Part shown: positions 41,384 through 50,693 of the stretch, in pieces
Layout of the letters: every line of letters starts with the position of its first letter
Numbering within the stretch: position 1 is the first letter of the stretch
IMG/VR virus record: IMGVR_UViG_3300045411_000417
Coordinates: 1 to 64,000 of that record
Reading direction: 5' to 3' (one strand)
From: a virus
DNA length: 64,000 nt
Translations under genes and position numbers: made by a program
The notes under the pieces: generated by a model
Told to the model about the DNA's origin: nothing
Databases searched by the model: none
Seen by the model: the letters and a program-made list of their open reading frames with translations, nothing else

Positions 41384-41430
41384 AAATAAAGTATTAGCCG
41401 ACCCCGATTCGCGTTGGGGTCGGCTAATAC
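41384..41430. terminator. Bidirectional terminator between convergent genes
   Basis: Perfect 15-bp stem gtattagccgacccc / ggggtcggctaatac. Tttattt follows on the minus strand; the plus-strand T-run is displaced ~10 nt. It separates the plus block from the terminase block. Confidence 0.8.
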
Positions 41431-41450
41431 AACACTGTTAGTTTTTTTAT

Positions 41451-44393
41451 CTATTTGTGCTTACCGAAATAGTTGTCCGCGGCTTCCTTACAATAAATCA
41501 TTGAGTGAAGCGCGTCATCAGGCTCCGATGGTTTGTGGTCATACTTAAGCGACCTTCCCCCATCTCCGTACTCGGCGTAAACATGTTCGATATCACACAG
41601 ATAATCTTTAACTGACTCCCATGCCGGAAAAATTATGTGGTGGTTTTTTATTGCTGTAAAAAAGTCTGTCATCACTTCTGTTCTACCTAGTTGGTATTTA
41701 AGTCCTATCTCATCAAACTTTTTACGCTCGCGCTGATTACCTACGTATTGAAACTTAATTACGCGCGACTTTCCGAGAGCAGTTTCCAGTTGCTCATTAA
41801 CTCCCCATCCATGACCCCAGTCAGCACCAACGCACTTAACCCTAAACGCTCGTGCAATATTTATAATGTCACCGATACAGTTAGCTGGGAGAGCTTCCTC
41901 TCCAGTATACCGTTTCATAAATAAGTAATGAAAATGTGTTGGGTCGAGATAGACTCCTATCGTAAGAACTGTGTACGAAGCGTTCTTCATCCTTCCTTTC
42001 ATACCCCGTTCTGTTCCGTCCGAGCCCTCGCCGTAATCCACACCGGCAAATAGATCTATCTTATGCGTGAAGGAGTCTGGATGATAGCGTAGTGGATGTT
42101 TTGACGAGCAGCACTCAACTAATTCAGTGCGCGTAATAGGCTTGCTTGCGGAGTCAAAAGAAATACCCAAGCACTCGTTATAAAAAATACCTCTCGAAAG
42201 GTTCTCGTACTTCCACAAGAACTCCTTCCACTTCAGAGGATTCTGATAGATCCATGGCACCATGATCTGTGAAATCCTAAACCCCAGAATATCTCGACTA
42301 TCATTGAATGCTATCCACTTACCTTCAGCAGGATTAATGGGCTTGCCGCATTTATTGCATATTGGTCCGTCCTTACCGATACTCTTCTCATCAATGTAGT
42401 TCCAGTGCGGCGGCGAGTGTGCGAAACAAGGTATCAACCACTCGCACATGCTAGACATCTCAAAGTACTGCTGGATAGGATTCTCAAGAGTCTTTGGAGT
42501 GCCGGCGAAAATCTTATACCCATACTTACTATGCGATAAGGTCTCGGTAATGACCGGAATATTTGACGTTAAAATGTCCTGAATCTCGTCTAAGCATAGT
42601 ATATCACTAGATATTCCGCGTGTTCGGTCAGCACTTAGAAAAGCTGACCTGAGAAACGCAATCGATCCGTTTGACATGCTCTTCTCAAAGACCTGCTTTG
42701 ATACGGCAGAGTTCTGGAAGTACTTTTGAATAAGAGGACTATCTTCGATCCACGGCTTTAACTTTCCGTTGCTGAACTGTCTTGTCTGATCATGCGACGG
42801 CGATACATATAGAGTTTTGAAATAAGGTATCACTACCGAGTTGATGATGATCTCGTTAGCTAGCATTGTAGAGTTGTGCTGGACTATGAAATCAGAGATG
42901 TAGGTTTCTGTTTGGGTTTGAATAGACCACGTTGGTTGGTCTCCTAAATCCTCTATTGATACAATCTCATCCCAAATAATATCCGAGTCTAAGATTTTCT
43001 GTATGGTAGAGTTGTTGAGTAAAGACTGCGCAGCAGCTAACTTCTCAAATGTTGGGCAATAATTTGACTTAAACCGGAACCCTGAATCTCGCTCAAAGCA
43101 TTTGTTGTCGCTGCCCCATCTTCCACCATAACCGGCAGCACGTTTTGCTTTCTTCAATACGTTGAGTACTTCTCTAGGGACAGTATCTAAATTGCTATTG
43201 CTCTCACACCCGGGAATATTAAATGGTTTTCCTGGAATAGGTCCAATGTCACGATGAAAAGCTTCTATGGATTTTCTTGTGACTACTCTAATAAGGAATG
43301 CTTTTTGTCCTCGCTGGGGCTTATACGTACGAAGTGTTGTAAGAACTCCAAACTTTCTTAGTAGTAGTCTCACTTGTCTAACAAGTGTTTCGCTAGTGGA
43401 GCAGTAAACTAAATCAATCTTAGAAGAGGTTACGTTCTTACAATGCCCATCGGTTGCCCAAAGTCCTCGGATCAAATTTCGAGTTGACTCTTTATTGTAA
43501 GAGAAAACTTCGGCGGGTAATTTTTTGATGCTTGCAACCATACCTATCAGATCGTGCTCGTAGAACCACGCTGCTATTTTAGTAGAGACACTGACTCGAT
43601 AGGTTCGTTGTGTTTTTGAGCCTTTCGACAAACTAAACTTAGGCGCTATACCCTCTAGCCTAATATACTCTTTTTCAAATAGTTCTTGGATAGGAGCTCT
43701 TCCACACGCCAGCGAAATGAGTCTATTACTGAAGCTTCCATCTCCAAACAGAAGCCCCACTACCATCGCCAGATCGTTTTGCTTATCTCCAAAAAACCCT
43801 ACACTGCGAAGTGCCGCGATTTTATCACCAACTATTAGCTTAGAGGCTTGCTCCCATGTGAGTAGTTTTCTAAAGGGGTGGTTCAACGTGGCTTCAATCG
43901 TAGAGCCTAGGCGAGTTTTTATGCGAAGACACTTTTTAACACCGTTAGATTCCGAGGCTAACACTAAGTCCTGCGTCTGTATGCCCCCTTGGTTCATGGC
44001 GCAGATAGAGTCCCCTAAGCGAAGTTCATCTATGCGACATTCACCCCCATCGCTTCTGTGAATAGTTGACCAAATCGGTTGACATTTTTCAACTTGACGC
44101 CCCGTGACAAGAAGTTTATGCGGATGCTTCGTATCGTAGATCTGTTTTAGGTAGTCGCGTCCAGAGAAGTCGAAGTTAGTGCCGTCGAGGTGGATCAGGG
44201 CTCGTATCCAGTCTGACTTCTTAGCCTTGATCAGGGTCTTGGTGGAGCCATCAGATTTAAGCGCAGACATGACTTTGGCGACGCGTTCCGGAGAGGCTAG
44301 AGATTTGAGTCTCTCATCGCTGGAAGCTGCTCTGTTGGCTTCTATCTCGTCAGTACTGCCGCTGCGCAAGAAATCTAACTCTGAGTCTCCCAT
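41451..44393 (-). CDS. Terminase large subunit, interrupted by an intein
   Basis: 980 aa precursor; 576 aa without the intein. Walker A is VTGRQVEK then S-T (residues 96-103 and 508 on), Walker B ILCLDEIQD (~598-606), and RNase H-like nuclease residues occur in AGVDYGEGSDG (~785), GADWGHGWG and EPDDALHS (~960). A CNKCGKP pair may bind zinc. It packages phage DNA through the portal. The intein sits inside the P-loop, so ATPase needs splicing. The gene has an unusually large upstream region with repeats. Confidence 0.92.
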   Translation of the reverse strand: MGDSELDFLRSGSTDEIEANRAASSDERLKSLASPERVAKVMSALKSDGSTKTLIKAKKSDWIRALIHLDGTNFDFSGRDYLKQIYDTKHPHKLLVTGRQVEKCQPIWSTIHRSDGGECRIDELRLGDSICAMNQGGIQTQDLVLASESNGVKKCLRIKTRLGSTIEATLNHPFRKLLTWEQASKLIVGDKIAALRSVGFFGDKQNDLAMVVGLLFGDGSFSNRLISLACGRAPIQELFEKEYIRLEGIAPKFSLSKGSKTQRTYRVSVSTKIAAWFYEHDLIGMVASIKKLPAEVFSYNKESTRNLIRGLWATDGHCKNVTSSKIDLVYCSTSETLVRQVRLLLRKFGVLTTLRTYKPQRGQKAFLIRVVTRKSIEAFHRDIGPIPGKPFNIPGCESNSNLDTVPREVLNVLKKAKRAAGYGGRWGSDNKCFERDSGFRFKSNYCPTFEKLAAAQSLLNNSTIQKILDSDIIWDEIVSIEDLGDQPTWSIQTQTETYISDFIVQHNSTMLANEIIINSVVIPYFKTLYVSPSHDQTRQFSNGKLKPWIEDSPLIQKYFQNSAVSKQVFEKSMSNGSIAFLRSAFLSADRTRGISSDILCLDEIQDILTSNIPVITETLSHSKYGYKIFAGTPKTLENPIQQYFEMSSMCEWLIPCFAHSPPHWNYIDEKSIGKDGPICNKCGKPINPAEGKWIAFNDSRDILGFRISQIMVPWIYQNPLKWKEFLWKYENLSRGIFYNECLGISFDSASKPITRTELVECCSSKHPLRYHPDSFTHKIDLFAGVDYGEGSDGTERGMKGRMKNASYTVLTIGVYLDPTHFHYLFMKRYTGEEALPANCIGDIINIARAFRVKCVGADWGHGWGVNEQLETALGKSRVIKFQYVGNQRERKKFDEIGLKYQLGRTEVMTDFFTAIKNHHIIFPAWESVKDYLCDIEHVYAEYGDGGRSLKYDHKPSEPDDALHSMIYCKEAADNYFGKHK
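42873..44084 (-). other. Intein with LAGLIDADG endonuclease in terminase Walker A
   Basis: 404 residues (104-507 of the precursor). First residue Cys (after VEK), last residues HN, followed by Ser+1: canonical class 1 splice junctions. A block-B-like TLNHPFRK is present. LAGLIDADG blocks VVGLLFGDGSFS (~214) and LIRGLWATDGHCK (~309) mark a homing endonuclease. Boundaries come from continuity of the P-loop across the insert. Confidence 0.92.
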
Positions 44394-44494
44394 ACTTTAG
44401 TTATCACCGCAGTCAACGGGTATTGCAACTGAGTATTGAAATACCTGACTGGTCGATCAGGTATTGACGCGTTAGACGCACGGAGCAATTTGTG

Positions 44495-44744
44495 ACGCAC
44501 CGATTCGTATTTCTATTCAAGCTATTCAAGACCAAATATCACAAGGGTTGTAGGGAAAAGAAAAACGCGGGAGCGCGCCCCATTAAAATTTTTTATCCCT
44601 ATAAGACCTTACTTATAGGAATGGAATAGTAATACGAAACACCGCGTCATAAAATTCACTTGAAATTACGCTACACTAACGCACCTGCTCGTTCCAGAGA
44701 GGGCGCGTCATTTCGCATGCATGCACAAATACGAAACAGTGCGT
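44495..44744. repeat. Three 16-bp iteron-like repeats upstream of terminase
   Basis: atacgaaacaccgcgt (44632-44647), atacgaaacagtgcgt (44729-44744) and, inverted, acgcaccgattcgtat (44495-44510), whose complement is atacgaatcggtgcgt. A further caccgcgtca recurs near 44820. They fill the ~500-bp gap between the terminase start and the next gene. They could be packaging, origin or regulator sites. Confidence 0.65.
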
Positions 44745-44748
44745 TAGT

Positions 44749-44777
44749 CAAAGTTTTGACAAAATCTCAAAACTTTG
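44749..44777. repeat. Inverted repeat caaagttttga / tcaaaactttg
   Basis: Perfect 11-bp arms with a 7-nt spacer (caaaatc), followed by a ttgaca (44786-44791). It resembles an operator overlapping a promoter for minus- or plus-strand transcription. The rest of 44400-44900 holds no convincing gene. Confidence 0.55.
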
Positions 44778-44900
44778 TCAAAGAATTGACAGTGGCTTTT
44801 TCTACGAATGACCTGAGCACCGCGTCAATTCTTGGAATAGCTTGCATAAAACGGGGTCGCTCTTGCATAAAACTGAAAGAACAATACCCGAGCGGTTTGC

Positions 44901-45869
44901 TCAAACGTCGTTCATATTATAGGTCTGTTCGGCAGGTAACGCAGGGGCGGACGTAGGCTTTTCTTCCACCGATGCTTGCGTCTTCACTTGGCTAAGAAGG
45001 TCGTTATCGATCGTCTGGAACGTGGGGTCAAGCATATCGAACTCAGTCTGCACCGCCGACGAGAAGTCAGTCACGTCGCCAGTCGACACCTTCTCATATC
45101 TAACCCCAGCCTCAAACCCAACCTTAGCCCAAGTCTTAGCCTGAGCGTCACTATCCGGAGATGATAGCCTGGAGTAGTACTTAAATTTAAAATCCGCGGT
45201 AGCTAGCACGTTCTTTAAGAACCGTGAGAAGTCGGGCTTAGTTGGTATCCCCACCAGGAACAGAGTCTCTTCCTTAGGCTTTGTAAGCGCCGTGTAATAC
45301 CTAACGTGTACGTAGGGCACGTCCTCAGTGAGGGCTAGAAAGTCCTTCCAGTCGCTTCTACTCATCGAAGAGTAATCGAAGAAGTACTTCCGGTAGAGTG
45401 CCACTCCAGCAGACGTGCAGCTCGTTCCTAGCATCTCAGGTAGTATCTGCGACAGATCCTCAGGAGAGTATCTGCATAAAAAAGCACAGTCCATCGCTAC
45501 TCTAGTTAGGGGGTTTTCAAGAACACTGAACACCTCATCCCAAGCTGCCTTAAGCTTAGGTTCGCCAGCTATGCCGCCCACATCCCTTTTATACGTCTCA
45601 CCAAGCCCAAACTTCTCTAGTATCAGTGCGTCAGAAGCATCGTACTTTAGTGCTTTAACACGCCGCCTAGTAGCAGAGGATACAAGAATTCCCTCAGCCT
45701 TTGTGCGGTACTCTTCAATCATTGATTTGGATGGGCATGGGATGGTAAAATTTTCAAAAAAAGAGCGGATCTGTTCATCTTCTAGCTCTTTAAAGCATAG
45801 CCACGTCAGATATCGGTGGAAAGGTACACCCATACCTAAAGTATTGAGCCAGGAGTAACGGGAAGTCAA
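44901..45869 (-). CDS. Protein near terminase, 322 aa, candidate small terminase
   Basis: No motif is firmly recognised. The N-terminal ~70 residues have helix-rich sequence with RRRVKALKYDASDALILEKF. Aromatic-rich middle; C-terminal ~40 residues low-complexity (KPTSAPALPAEQ). It lies just upstream of the terminase large subunit, which prompts the small-subunit guess. An in-frame ATG at 45833 is another possible start. Confidence 0.4.
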   Translation of the reverse strand: MTSRYSWLNTLGMGVPFHRYLTWLCFKELEDEQIRSFFENFTIPCPSKSMIEEYRTKAEGILVSSATRRRVKALKYDASDALILEKFGLGETYKRDVGGIAGEPKLKAAWDEVFSVLENPLTRVAMDCAFLCRYSPEDLSQILPEMLGTSCTSAGVALYRKYFFDYSSMSRSDWKDFLALTEDVPYVHVRYYTALTKPKEETLFLVGIPTKPDFSRFLKNVLATADFKFKYYSRLSSPDSDAQAKTWAKVGFEAGVRYEKVSTGDVTDFSSAVQTEFDMLDPTFQTIDNDLLSQVKTQASVEEKPTSAPALPAEQTYNMNDV

Positions 45870-45890
45870 CGAATTCTCTTGACTCCACTA

Positions 45891-46118
45891 TCAGCTTTTG
45901 TCGCCAATACTAGGGAACTTTGCTTCCACTTTTCTTTTTACGATCGCTTGCTCCTCAGGAGTACCGTGCTGAGCGACTCGAGCTAGAGCATTGCGAGCGT
46001 GAGCCGCATCGTGAATTGGATATCGTCTTCCTGGAAGCGCAAAGTTTTCTTCTTTAATATGCTTTCTACCTTTAGCTGAAAGCACTTTTGAAGTTTTCTC
46101 TAGTCCTAGCGTAAACAT
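45891..46118 (-). CDS. Leader-bearing DUF6582-like protein, 75 aa
   Basis: Leader MFTLGLEKTSKVL (T-S in place of T-A). The body NFALPGRRYPIHDAAHARNA, then GTPEEQAIVKRKV, matches what I recall as the DUF6582 family, seen in phage and bacterial small proteins. Its role is unknown. The leader fused to it suggests a packaged small domain. Confidence 0.65.
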   Translation of the reverse strand: MFTLGLEKTSKVLSAKGRKHIKEENFALPGRRYPIHDAAHARNALARVAQHGTPEEQAIVKRKVEAKFPSIGDKS

Positions 46119-46121
46119 TAA

Positions 46122-48179
46122 TTAAACCTTTTCTCCTGATCCGCTAAGGCTTGTTTGAACTTTAGCTAGACCATCGATTACTTCTTGAATACGAGCGATC
46201 GCAGTTACTAGCGCACTCTCGGACATGTCTTTAATACCCAGTCTTGCCGCCATCAAGAGCTCCGCCAGGTAGTCAGCGACTTTCTCAAACACAGGCTTGT
46301 AGGAAACGAACTTAGCCAAGTTCTCGGGGTTTACAAAGTTAAGTGACAACATGGCATCAACTGTCATTGATGAGTCGCCGACTTCCGCCGCGAACTTGAC
46401 TAAGTCTCTCTTCAGCTCTGCGCAGGCTTTCTCTAAGCGTGCGGAGGCATCTGTTGCAACTTTAATAATGTCAGCTTTTTTCTTAAGCTGTCGAAGACCG
46501 TGAACACAACATTTACCTTTAGCCCTCGCAACTTTGATAACAGAGTCGATCATCTCTGCGTCTGCGCCTTTGTTGGCTAGGGTTACTTTCAGCTCTCTTT
46601 CGCTGAAAGCGCGTTTTTCGATATCACTACCATAGGCTTCATAAACAATGCCTGTATAGCGAATGTTAAACGGATCGTGAGATACCTTAGCAGCCTCTTT
46701 CTGCATCCATTCTTTTGGAGAGCTAGAAACTTCCTGGAAACCTTCCATAGGAATCCAGATCATTGATCTTGGAATAGTATATTCTTTAGGACGATCCTCG
46801 ATCATAGAGTGAACATCTAGGAATTTATCTTTAGTCTTAGCAGGTTTAGTACACGGCAACGCTTCTGTCATCTTTGGAGGATCGTCGGAATAGCCGCGGC
46901 TAATTTTGATTTTTGTGCCATCCAGTTTGATTGCGGTAATACGGGCTTGACCGTATTCTTCGATCGCCTTGATTGTGACAGGGACGGTGGCGATTGCCTG
47001 ACCATCGTCAATAAATACGAATGTTCCGGTCTGCCCCACTCTAGCGGCGGATGGCTTAAGAACTTTAGCCATCATTTCGCTATCTGGTTTCTTTTCTCCG
47101 GCGATGTTTGTCTGGAAACTGCAGTGTGACTGACTGACGAAAAGTTTTACAGGAGCCTTATCACCGTTGAACTCAACCACGTTTGGGAAAACTACGCCGT
47201 GTGACTGAACACCGGTTTTAGTCTTTACTACGTATGCTGCGAACTCGTCAGCGCTGACCGGGGAGTATTTTGTCTGATCAAATAGATAAACGGTTCCTTT
47301 CGGAGCCGGTTTCGTTACAAGGAGTTTTTCTCCTTGTTGTGGAAGGTCGTGGATAGAGTCTTTACAAAAGGCAGTAATTTTTGAAAGCCAGTTACGGCAG
47401 TTATACTCGTCCAGATATTCACTAGCAGCGAGATCAAACATTTGGTCTGCCATGGAAAGGACCGAATACTTATCTTTACCCTCACGTTTAATGCTAGCCG
47501 CTCCCACCGGAATAAGCTTAGTGGCAGAAGCTACGTAGTCGGGATCCTTAGTAGGAATTTTAGCCGCTAGCTTTTGAATTACTTCGTAGTGAGGACCGCG
47601 TTTAAATTTAGCTAGAACGAAGGCATTTTTTTGCAGGGTTTCACGAAACTCTTTCAGCTCTTTTTCTCGGATGGTGTCGCTAATGCTATCAAGAATTGGA
47701 TAACCAGCAGAAGCGTAGCTGTATCGACCTTGGAGTGGTGGATAGTTGGAACTCCAAGTGGAGGGGTCGTTGAAGTACTGACCGGCTACATCTGTAGGGC
47801 GGACATCGAGTCCTTTAGCTGAAGACGGATTAAAGAACGCCTTTTTAAAAGTATCCGGCTTAATGGGGTGAATGGCTTGGGTGTCTTTTTCCATCCATAC
47901 GTCGAGAGGTGATAGTTCAAACTTTTTAATGACGATCGGGAGAAAGATTGTTTTTTTATCGTCGTCGCTTGTAACGTGAATAGCCCCTACCGCGGTGCCG
48001 GCTTGCTCGTCTTTTTTACGGAATTCAATGACAAGTGGTAGATGAGCTAAATCAGGATAGCGTTCTCTGGCAGCGACCGTTATGGCTTCTGCCCATTCTT
48101 GAGGATTCTCTGGCATCTTAAGCGTTTGAACTGAAGGAAGTTTGGGTTCGGCGGCAAAAAGGTTCTCAAGACCTGGCAT
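46122..48179 (-). CDS. Large virion/core protein, 685 aa
   Basis: Residues ~1-450 are beta-rich with no known motif. The C-terminal ~230 residues are helical with K-x-A sites: IQKLAAKI, MQKEAAKV, IEKRAFSE, LKKKADII, LVKFAAEV, FEKVADYL. A CCVHG segment is present. The gene is in the virion block next to the leader-bearing DUF6582 gene. The sites suggest prohead processing, so it may be an internal head protein. Confidence 0.6.
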   Translation of the reverse strand: MPGLENLFAAEPKLPSVQTLKMPENPQEWAEAITVAARERYPDLAHLPLVIEFRKKDEQAGTAVGAIHVTSDDDKKTIFLPIVIKKFELSPLDVWMEKDTQAIHPIKPDTFKKAFFNPSSAKGLDVRPTDVAGQYFNDPSTWSSNYPPLQGRYSYASAGYPILDSISDTIREKELKEFRETLQKNAFVLAKFKRGPHYEVIQKLAAKIPTKDPDYVASATKLIPVGAASIKREGKDKYSVLSMADQMFDLAASEYLDEYNCRNWLSKITAFCKDSIHDLPQQGEKLLVTKPAPKGTVYLFDQTKYSPVSADEFAAYVVKTKTGVQSHGVVFPNVVEFNGDKAPVKLFVSQSHCSFQTNIAGEKKPDSEMMAKVLKPSAARVGQTGTFVFIDDGQAIATVPVTIKAIEEYGQARITAIKLDGTKIKISRGYSDDPPKMTEALPCTKPAKTKDKFLDVHSMIEDRPKEYTIPRSMIWIPMEGFQEVSSSPKEWMQKEAAKVSHDPFNIRYTGIVYEAYGSDIEKRAFSERELKVTLANKGADAEMIDSVIKVARAKGKCCVHGLRQLKKKADIIKVATDASARLEKACAELKRDLVKFAAEVGDSSMTVDAMLSLNFVNPENLAKFVSYKPVFEKVADYLAELLMAARLGIKDMSESALVTAIARIQEVIDGLAKVQTSLSGSGEKV

Positions 48180-48248
48180 TTGGTTGTCTCCTCATCGTGT
48201 GATGTCTACCCAATAATATCCTACTATTGTATTTGAATAAATAGACGT

Positions 48249-48818
48249 TTATTTCGCGTCAATGGCTACTAGTAGTGGAGTCGGCGGAGTAGCTACCACC
48301 AGACCAATGCAATTAAACTTGAATTTTAACACTGCTTTACGGAAGGCTCCCGCAAATTTTTCGGTGGCGTTCTGCTGTATGGCTGGATCTCCACCCCCTT
48401 GAAAAGACGCAGCCAATTCCATTAGTTCGGACCTCAGCTCGCTGACGGCACTGCTCAGAGTAGTGATAGTAGCTGGTACGACTGCTAGGGTTAAAGTATC
48501 GGTTGATGAGGCTACCCATGTGGTAGGATCATTAACAGTACTAGGGGTGATGGAGCTAGCGGTAAGCGCGGCTTGCCATGCGCTTACGATCGTATCTACC
48601 CAACCAGTACCAGATGTTGGCGCCATAGCCGCCAGTCCTGCAGCGAAGAGGGAGGAGTTTGTAGTTAGAATACCAGGACTACCCTTTGAACCGGCTTGCA
48701 CTTTATCTTCCAGTTCCGAGATTGCATTAGCTAGGTTGAGAGTTCCAGCTGGGGTGGAATTTGCTGCAGGTAGTGCGTCAATAGCTGCCTTCCAGTCGGA
48801 TAGAGGATCAAGACTCAT
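48249..48818 (-). CDS. Baseplate-cluster protein, 189 aa
   Basis: Thr/Ser/Ala-rich, with repeated beta-like stretches (TDTLTLAVVPATITTLSSAV) and a helical end. Overlaps the start of the spike gene by 4 bp. Probably a small baseplate or tail-associated protein. Confidence 0.5.
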   Translation of the reverse strand: MSLDPLSDWKAAIDALPAANSTPAGTLNLANAISELEDKVQAGSKGSPGILTTNSSLFAAGLAAMAPTSGTGWVDTIVSAWQAALTASSITPSTVNDPTTWVASSTDTLTLAVVPATITTLSSAVSELRSELMELAASFQGGGDPAIQQNATEKFAGAFRKAVLKFKFNCIGLVVATPPTPLLVAIDAK

Positions 48819-49897
48819 GAGATGGAACCCTTGATGCTTTCGATCTTACCTATAGCAGCCTGAACTTGTGACCACTGAGGTGCGGATTGAAATGGGGCGG
48901 TAGGTCCTACAGCGGTTGGTGGAGTGAGCATCCCGATGGCTTTAAGTGCTGTCACGATCTGATCTAGAAGCTCCGTTCCGCTATTACCAATGGCTACCTT
49001 GTTGCTCTTTAGTTGCGCTGAGGTGGTACCCTCAACGCTAGCAGTCTTTCCGACTTGCTTCAAAGCTCCTGCGGAGGTTAGCGCTGCATCCCCAGTGGTA
49101 GTGATGGTTAGTTTACCTTTTGTGACCAGAGACGTATCACCTGTCGCGCCTTTAATCGAAAGCGTCGCTTTACCATTGCCGACGTCTAAAGTGGTGTCTC
49201 CCGTGGGCTGCACCAGTAGTTTGAACACTGAGTTTTGAATATCTGGTTTTCCGTCACATGAGCCGGCGATAACGCGAAGCAGTTCTCCGCCTACTCCGGT
49301 ACCCATTTGAACAGAGCAAGCATTGGTAGGTTTAAGTGAGTTGTAAGCGAAGAATTCGAGTTTGGTTGCGTCTGTCTTTTTATCTCGAGTCCAGAAGAAG
49401 AACCCTCCGTCGCACTCTAATTCATATTCCTTGCATACGCTGCTGATTAGGTTTCTAGCTGGAAGCCAGTAAGTGTGGCACATCTTACTAGATTCGACTT
49501 CAATAGAACCACCGCCTCTAACGATTATTCTGTTCTCACCGATAGTTTTGACGATCCAGTCACCGGGTTTTAGCTTCACTTTATTGGAGTTAACTACGCC
49601 GGGTTCGGCGGGTAGAGTAGAAAAGAAGCCCGTAATGTACGGCTCAGAGTTTATGAACAGCACAACTCCGTACTGCCCTGCTCTTGGGATAAACGTGCAC
49701 TCATCGCCTTGGTCGTGTGCGGTGAGAGACACCCACTGAACGTTGTACAAATCTAAGTCGTCAGTAGCACCCTTAAGACCGATAGTCTTAACGCGACATC
49801 TACGAGCGTCAGCGTCTACGTTTGTGATTCTTCCCAGGCAGGTAAGTCCATTTCTGCCATCGAGCGTACCTTCGTAAATACTAAGTTCTCTAGCCAT
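48815..49897 (-). CDS. Baseplate spike/hub protein (gp5/gpV-like)
   Basis: 360 aa. An N-terminal OB domain (TCLGRITNVDADARRCRVKT, residues ~17-36; then AGQYGVVLFINSEPYITG ~93-110), a middle domain, then beta-helix-like repeats (TTLDVGNGKATLSIKGATGD and NKVAIGNSGTELLDQIV) and a helical C-terminus. This is the layout of a myophage membrane-piercing spike. It punctures the cell envelope on sheath contraction. A TACAAT-like -10 lies just upstream. Confidence 0.75.
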   Translation of the reverse strand: MARELSIYEGTLDGRNGLTCLGRITNVDADARRCRVKTIGLKGATDDLDLYNVQWVSLTAHDQGDECTFIPRAGQYGVVLFINSEPYITGFFSTLPAEPGVVNSNKVKLKPGDWIVKTIGENRIIVRGGGSIEVESSKMCHTYWLPARNLISSVCKEYELECDGGFFFWTRDKKTDATKLEFFAYNSLKPTNACSVQMGTGVGGELLRVIAGSCDGKPDIQNSVFKLLVQPTGDTTLDVGNGKATLSIKGATGDTSLVTKGKLTITTTGDAALTSAGALKQVGKTASVEGTTSAQLKSNKVAIGNSGTELLDQIVTALKAIGMLTPPTAVGPTAPFQSAPQWSQVQAAIGKIESIKGSIS

Positions 49898-49945
49898 AAC
49901 GTTATTGTACCAACATTGTTGTTTGGCATAAAATCAGGATATGCC

Positions 49946-49953
49946 GATATAAG
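49946..49953 (+). promoter_or_regulatory. Putative phage promoter, GATATAAG
   Basis: gccGATATAAGggagactgg lies ~22 nt before the 49975 gene. Member of the recurrent set. Confidence 0.45.
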
Positions 49954-49974
49954 GGAGACTGGGGAGTTAGATTC

Positions 49975-50154
49975 ATGAAAAACAAATCTAACTGTGAAGC
50001 ACGACGAGGCAAAGCTAATAATATAGTTATGACTGGTTGTGTTATAGTGGGTGTTTCTGCGGTGTTGGGCATTCCGCTCAGTATTACAGCAGCACTAGTT
50101 ATTGGGGCTACCGTTGGCTATTTAGGTATAGTCGATGGTAAATCTAAAAAATGA
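49975..50154 (+). CDS. Small membrane protein, 59 aa
   Basis: A basic N-terminus (MKNKSNCEARRGKANN) is followed by one or two membrane segments (MTGCVIVGVSAVLGIP and ITAALVIGATVGYLGIV). It starts an island of three plus-strand genes inside minus-strand blocks, with a promoter-like element and ggggag upstream. Function unknown. Confidence 0.6.
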   Translation: MKNKSNCEARRGKANNIVMTGCVIVGVSAVLGIPLSITAALVIGATVGYLGIVDGKSKK

Positions 50155-50200
50155 TCCTACTCGGGTGGTCCGAGTAGTAACGAAATGAAAGGTAACTCAA

Positions 50201-50623
50201 ATGTCGGTTAATAAAGTCATTCTTGTAGGCAGACTTGGTCAGGATCCTAAAGCTAGCAATACGCAAGGAGGATCTGCAGTTGCTAATTTTAGTGTCGCTA
50301 CTAATGAAAGTTGGGTGGATAAGAATGGTCAAAAGCAGGACCGCACTGAATGGCATCGTATTGTTGTTTGGGGTAAGCTTGCTGAAAACTGTTGTAAATA
50401 CCTAGCCAAAGGTCGTGAAGCCTACGTAGAGGGAAAACTTCAAACCAGGTCGTGGCAGGACAAAGAAGGGCAGACCAAGTACACAACTGAAATTGTGGCT
50501 TCAGTTGTGCAGTTCATCGGCTCTGCTCCGCAGGGTCAGTCGCAGGGTGCTCCGCAGAGTAATCAGTCAAACGGTCCAGGAAGTAATACGGACGACTACA
50601 ATGCCGTCGACATTCCATTTTGA
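50201..50623 (+). CDS. ssb: Single-stranded DNA-binding protein
   Basis: 140 aa bacterial-type [53 protein letters not shown], a Gln/Gly/Asn-rich linker and a C-terminal NAVDIPF tip, the protein-interaction tail. It coats ssDNA during replication and recombination and likely recruits host or phage partners. Good gaaaggtaac site. Confidence 0.93.
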   Translation: MSVNKVILVGRLGQDPKASNTQGGSAVANFSVATNESWVDKNGQKQDRTEWHRIVVWGKLAENCCKYLAKGREAYVEGKLQTRSWQDKEGQTKYTTEIVASVVQFIGSAPQGQSQGAPQSNQSNGPGSNTDDYNAVDIPF

Positions 50624-50646
50624 ATAACGGCTGTGTAATTGAGGGG

Positions 50647-50677
50647 TGAGCGCGGAAGTATCGCGCTCATTCTTTTA
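50647..50677 (+). terminator. Likely terminator after SSB gene
   Basis: tgagcgcg / cgcgctca stem with a short loop, then ttctttt. Modest T-run. Confidence 0.65.
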
Positions 50678-50693
50678 TCTTTAGGAGCTAAGC

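Noticed and set aside
42513-42520. GGTATAAG on the minus strand inside terminase
   Set aside because: It is within coding sequence far from a start; likely chance.
44660-44956. Plus-strand frame of 98 codons beside terminase
   Set aside because: TTG start without a ribosome site, overlaps repeats and the 44901 gene; composition unlike neighbours.
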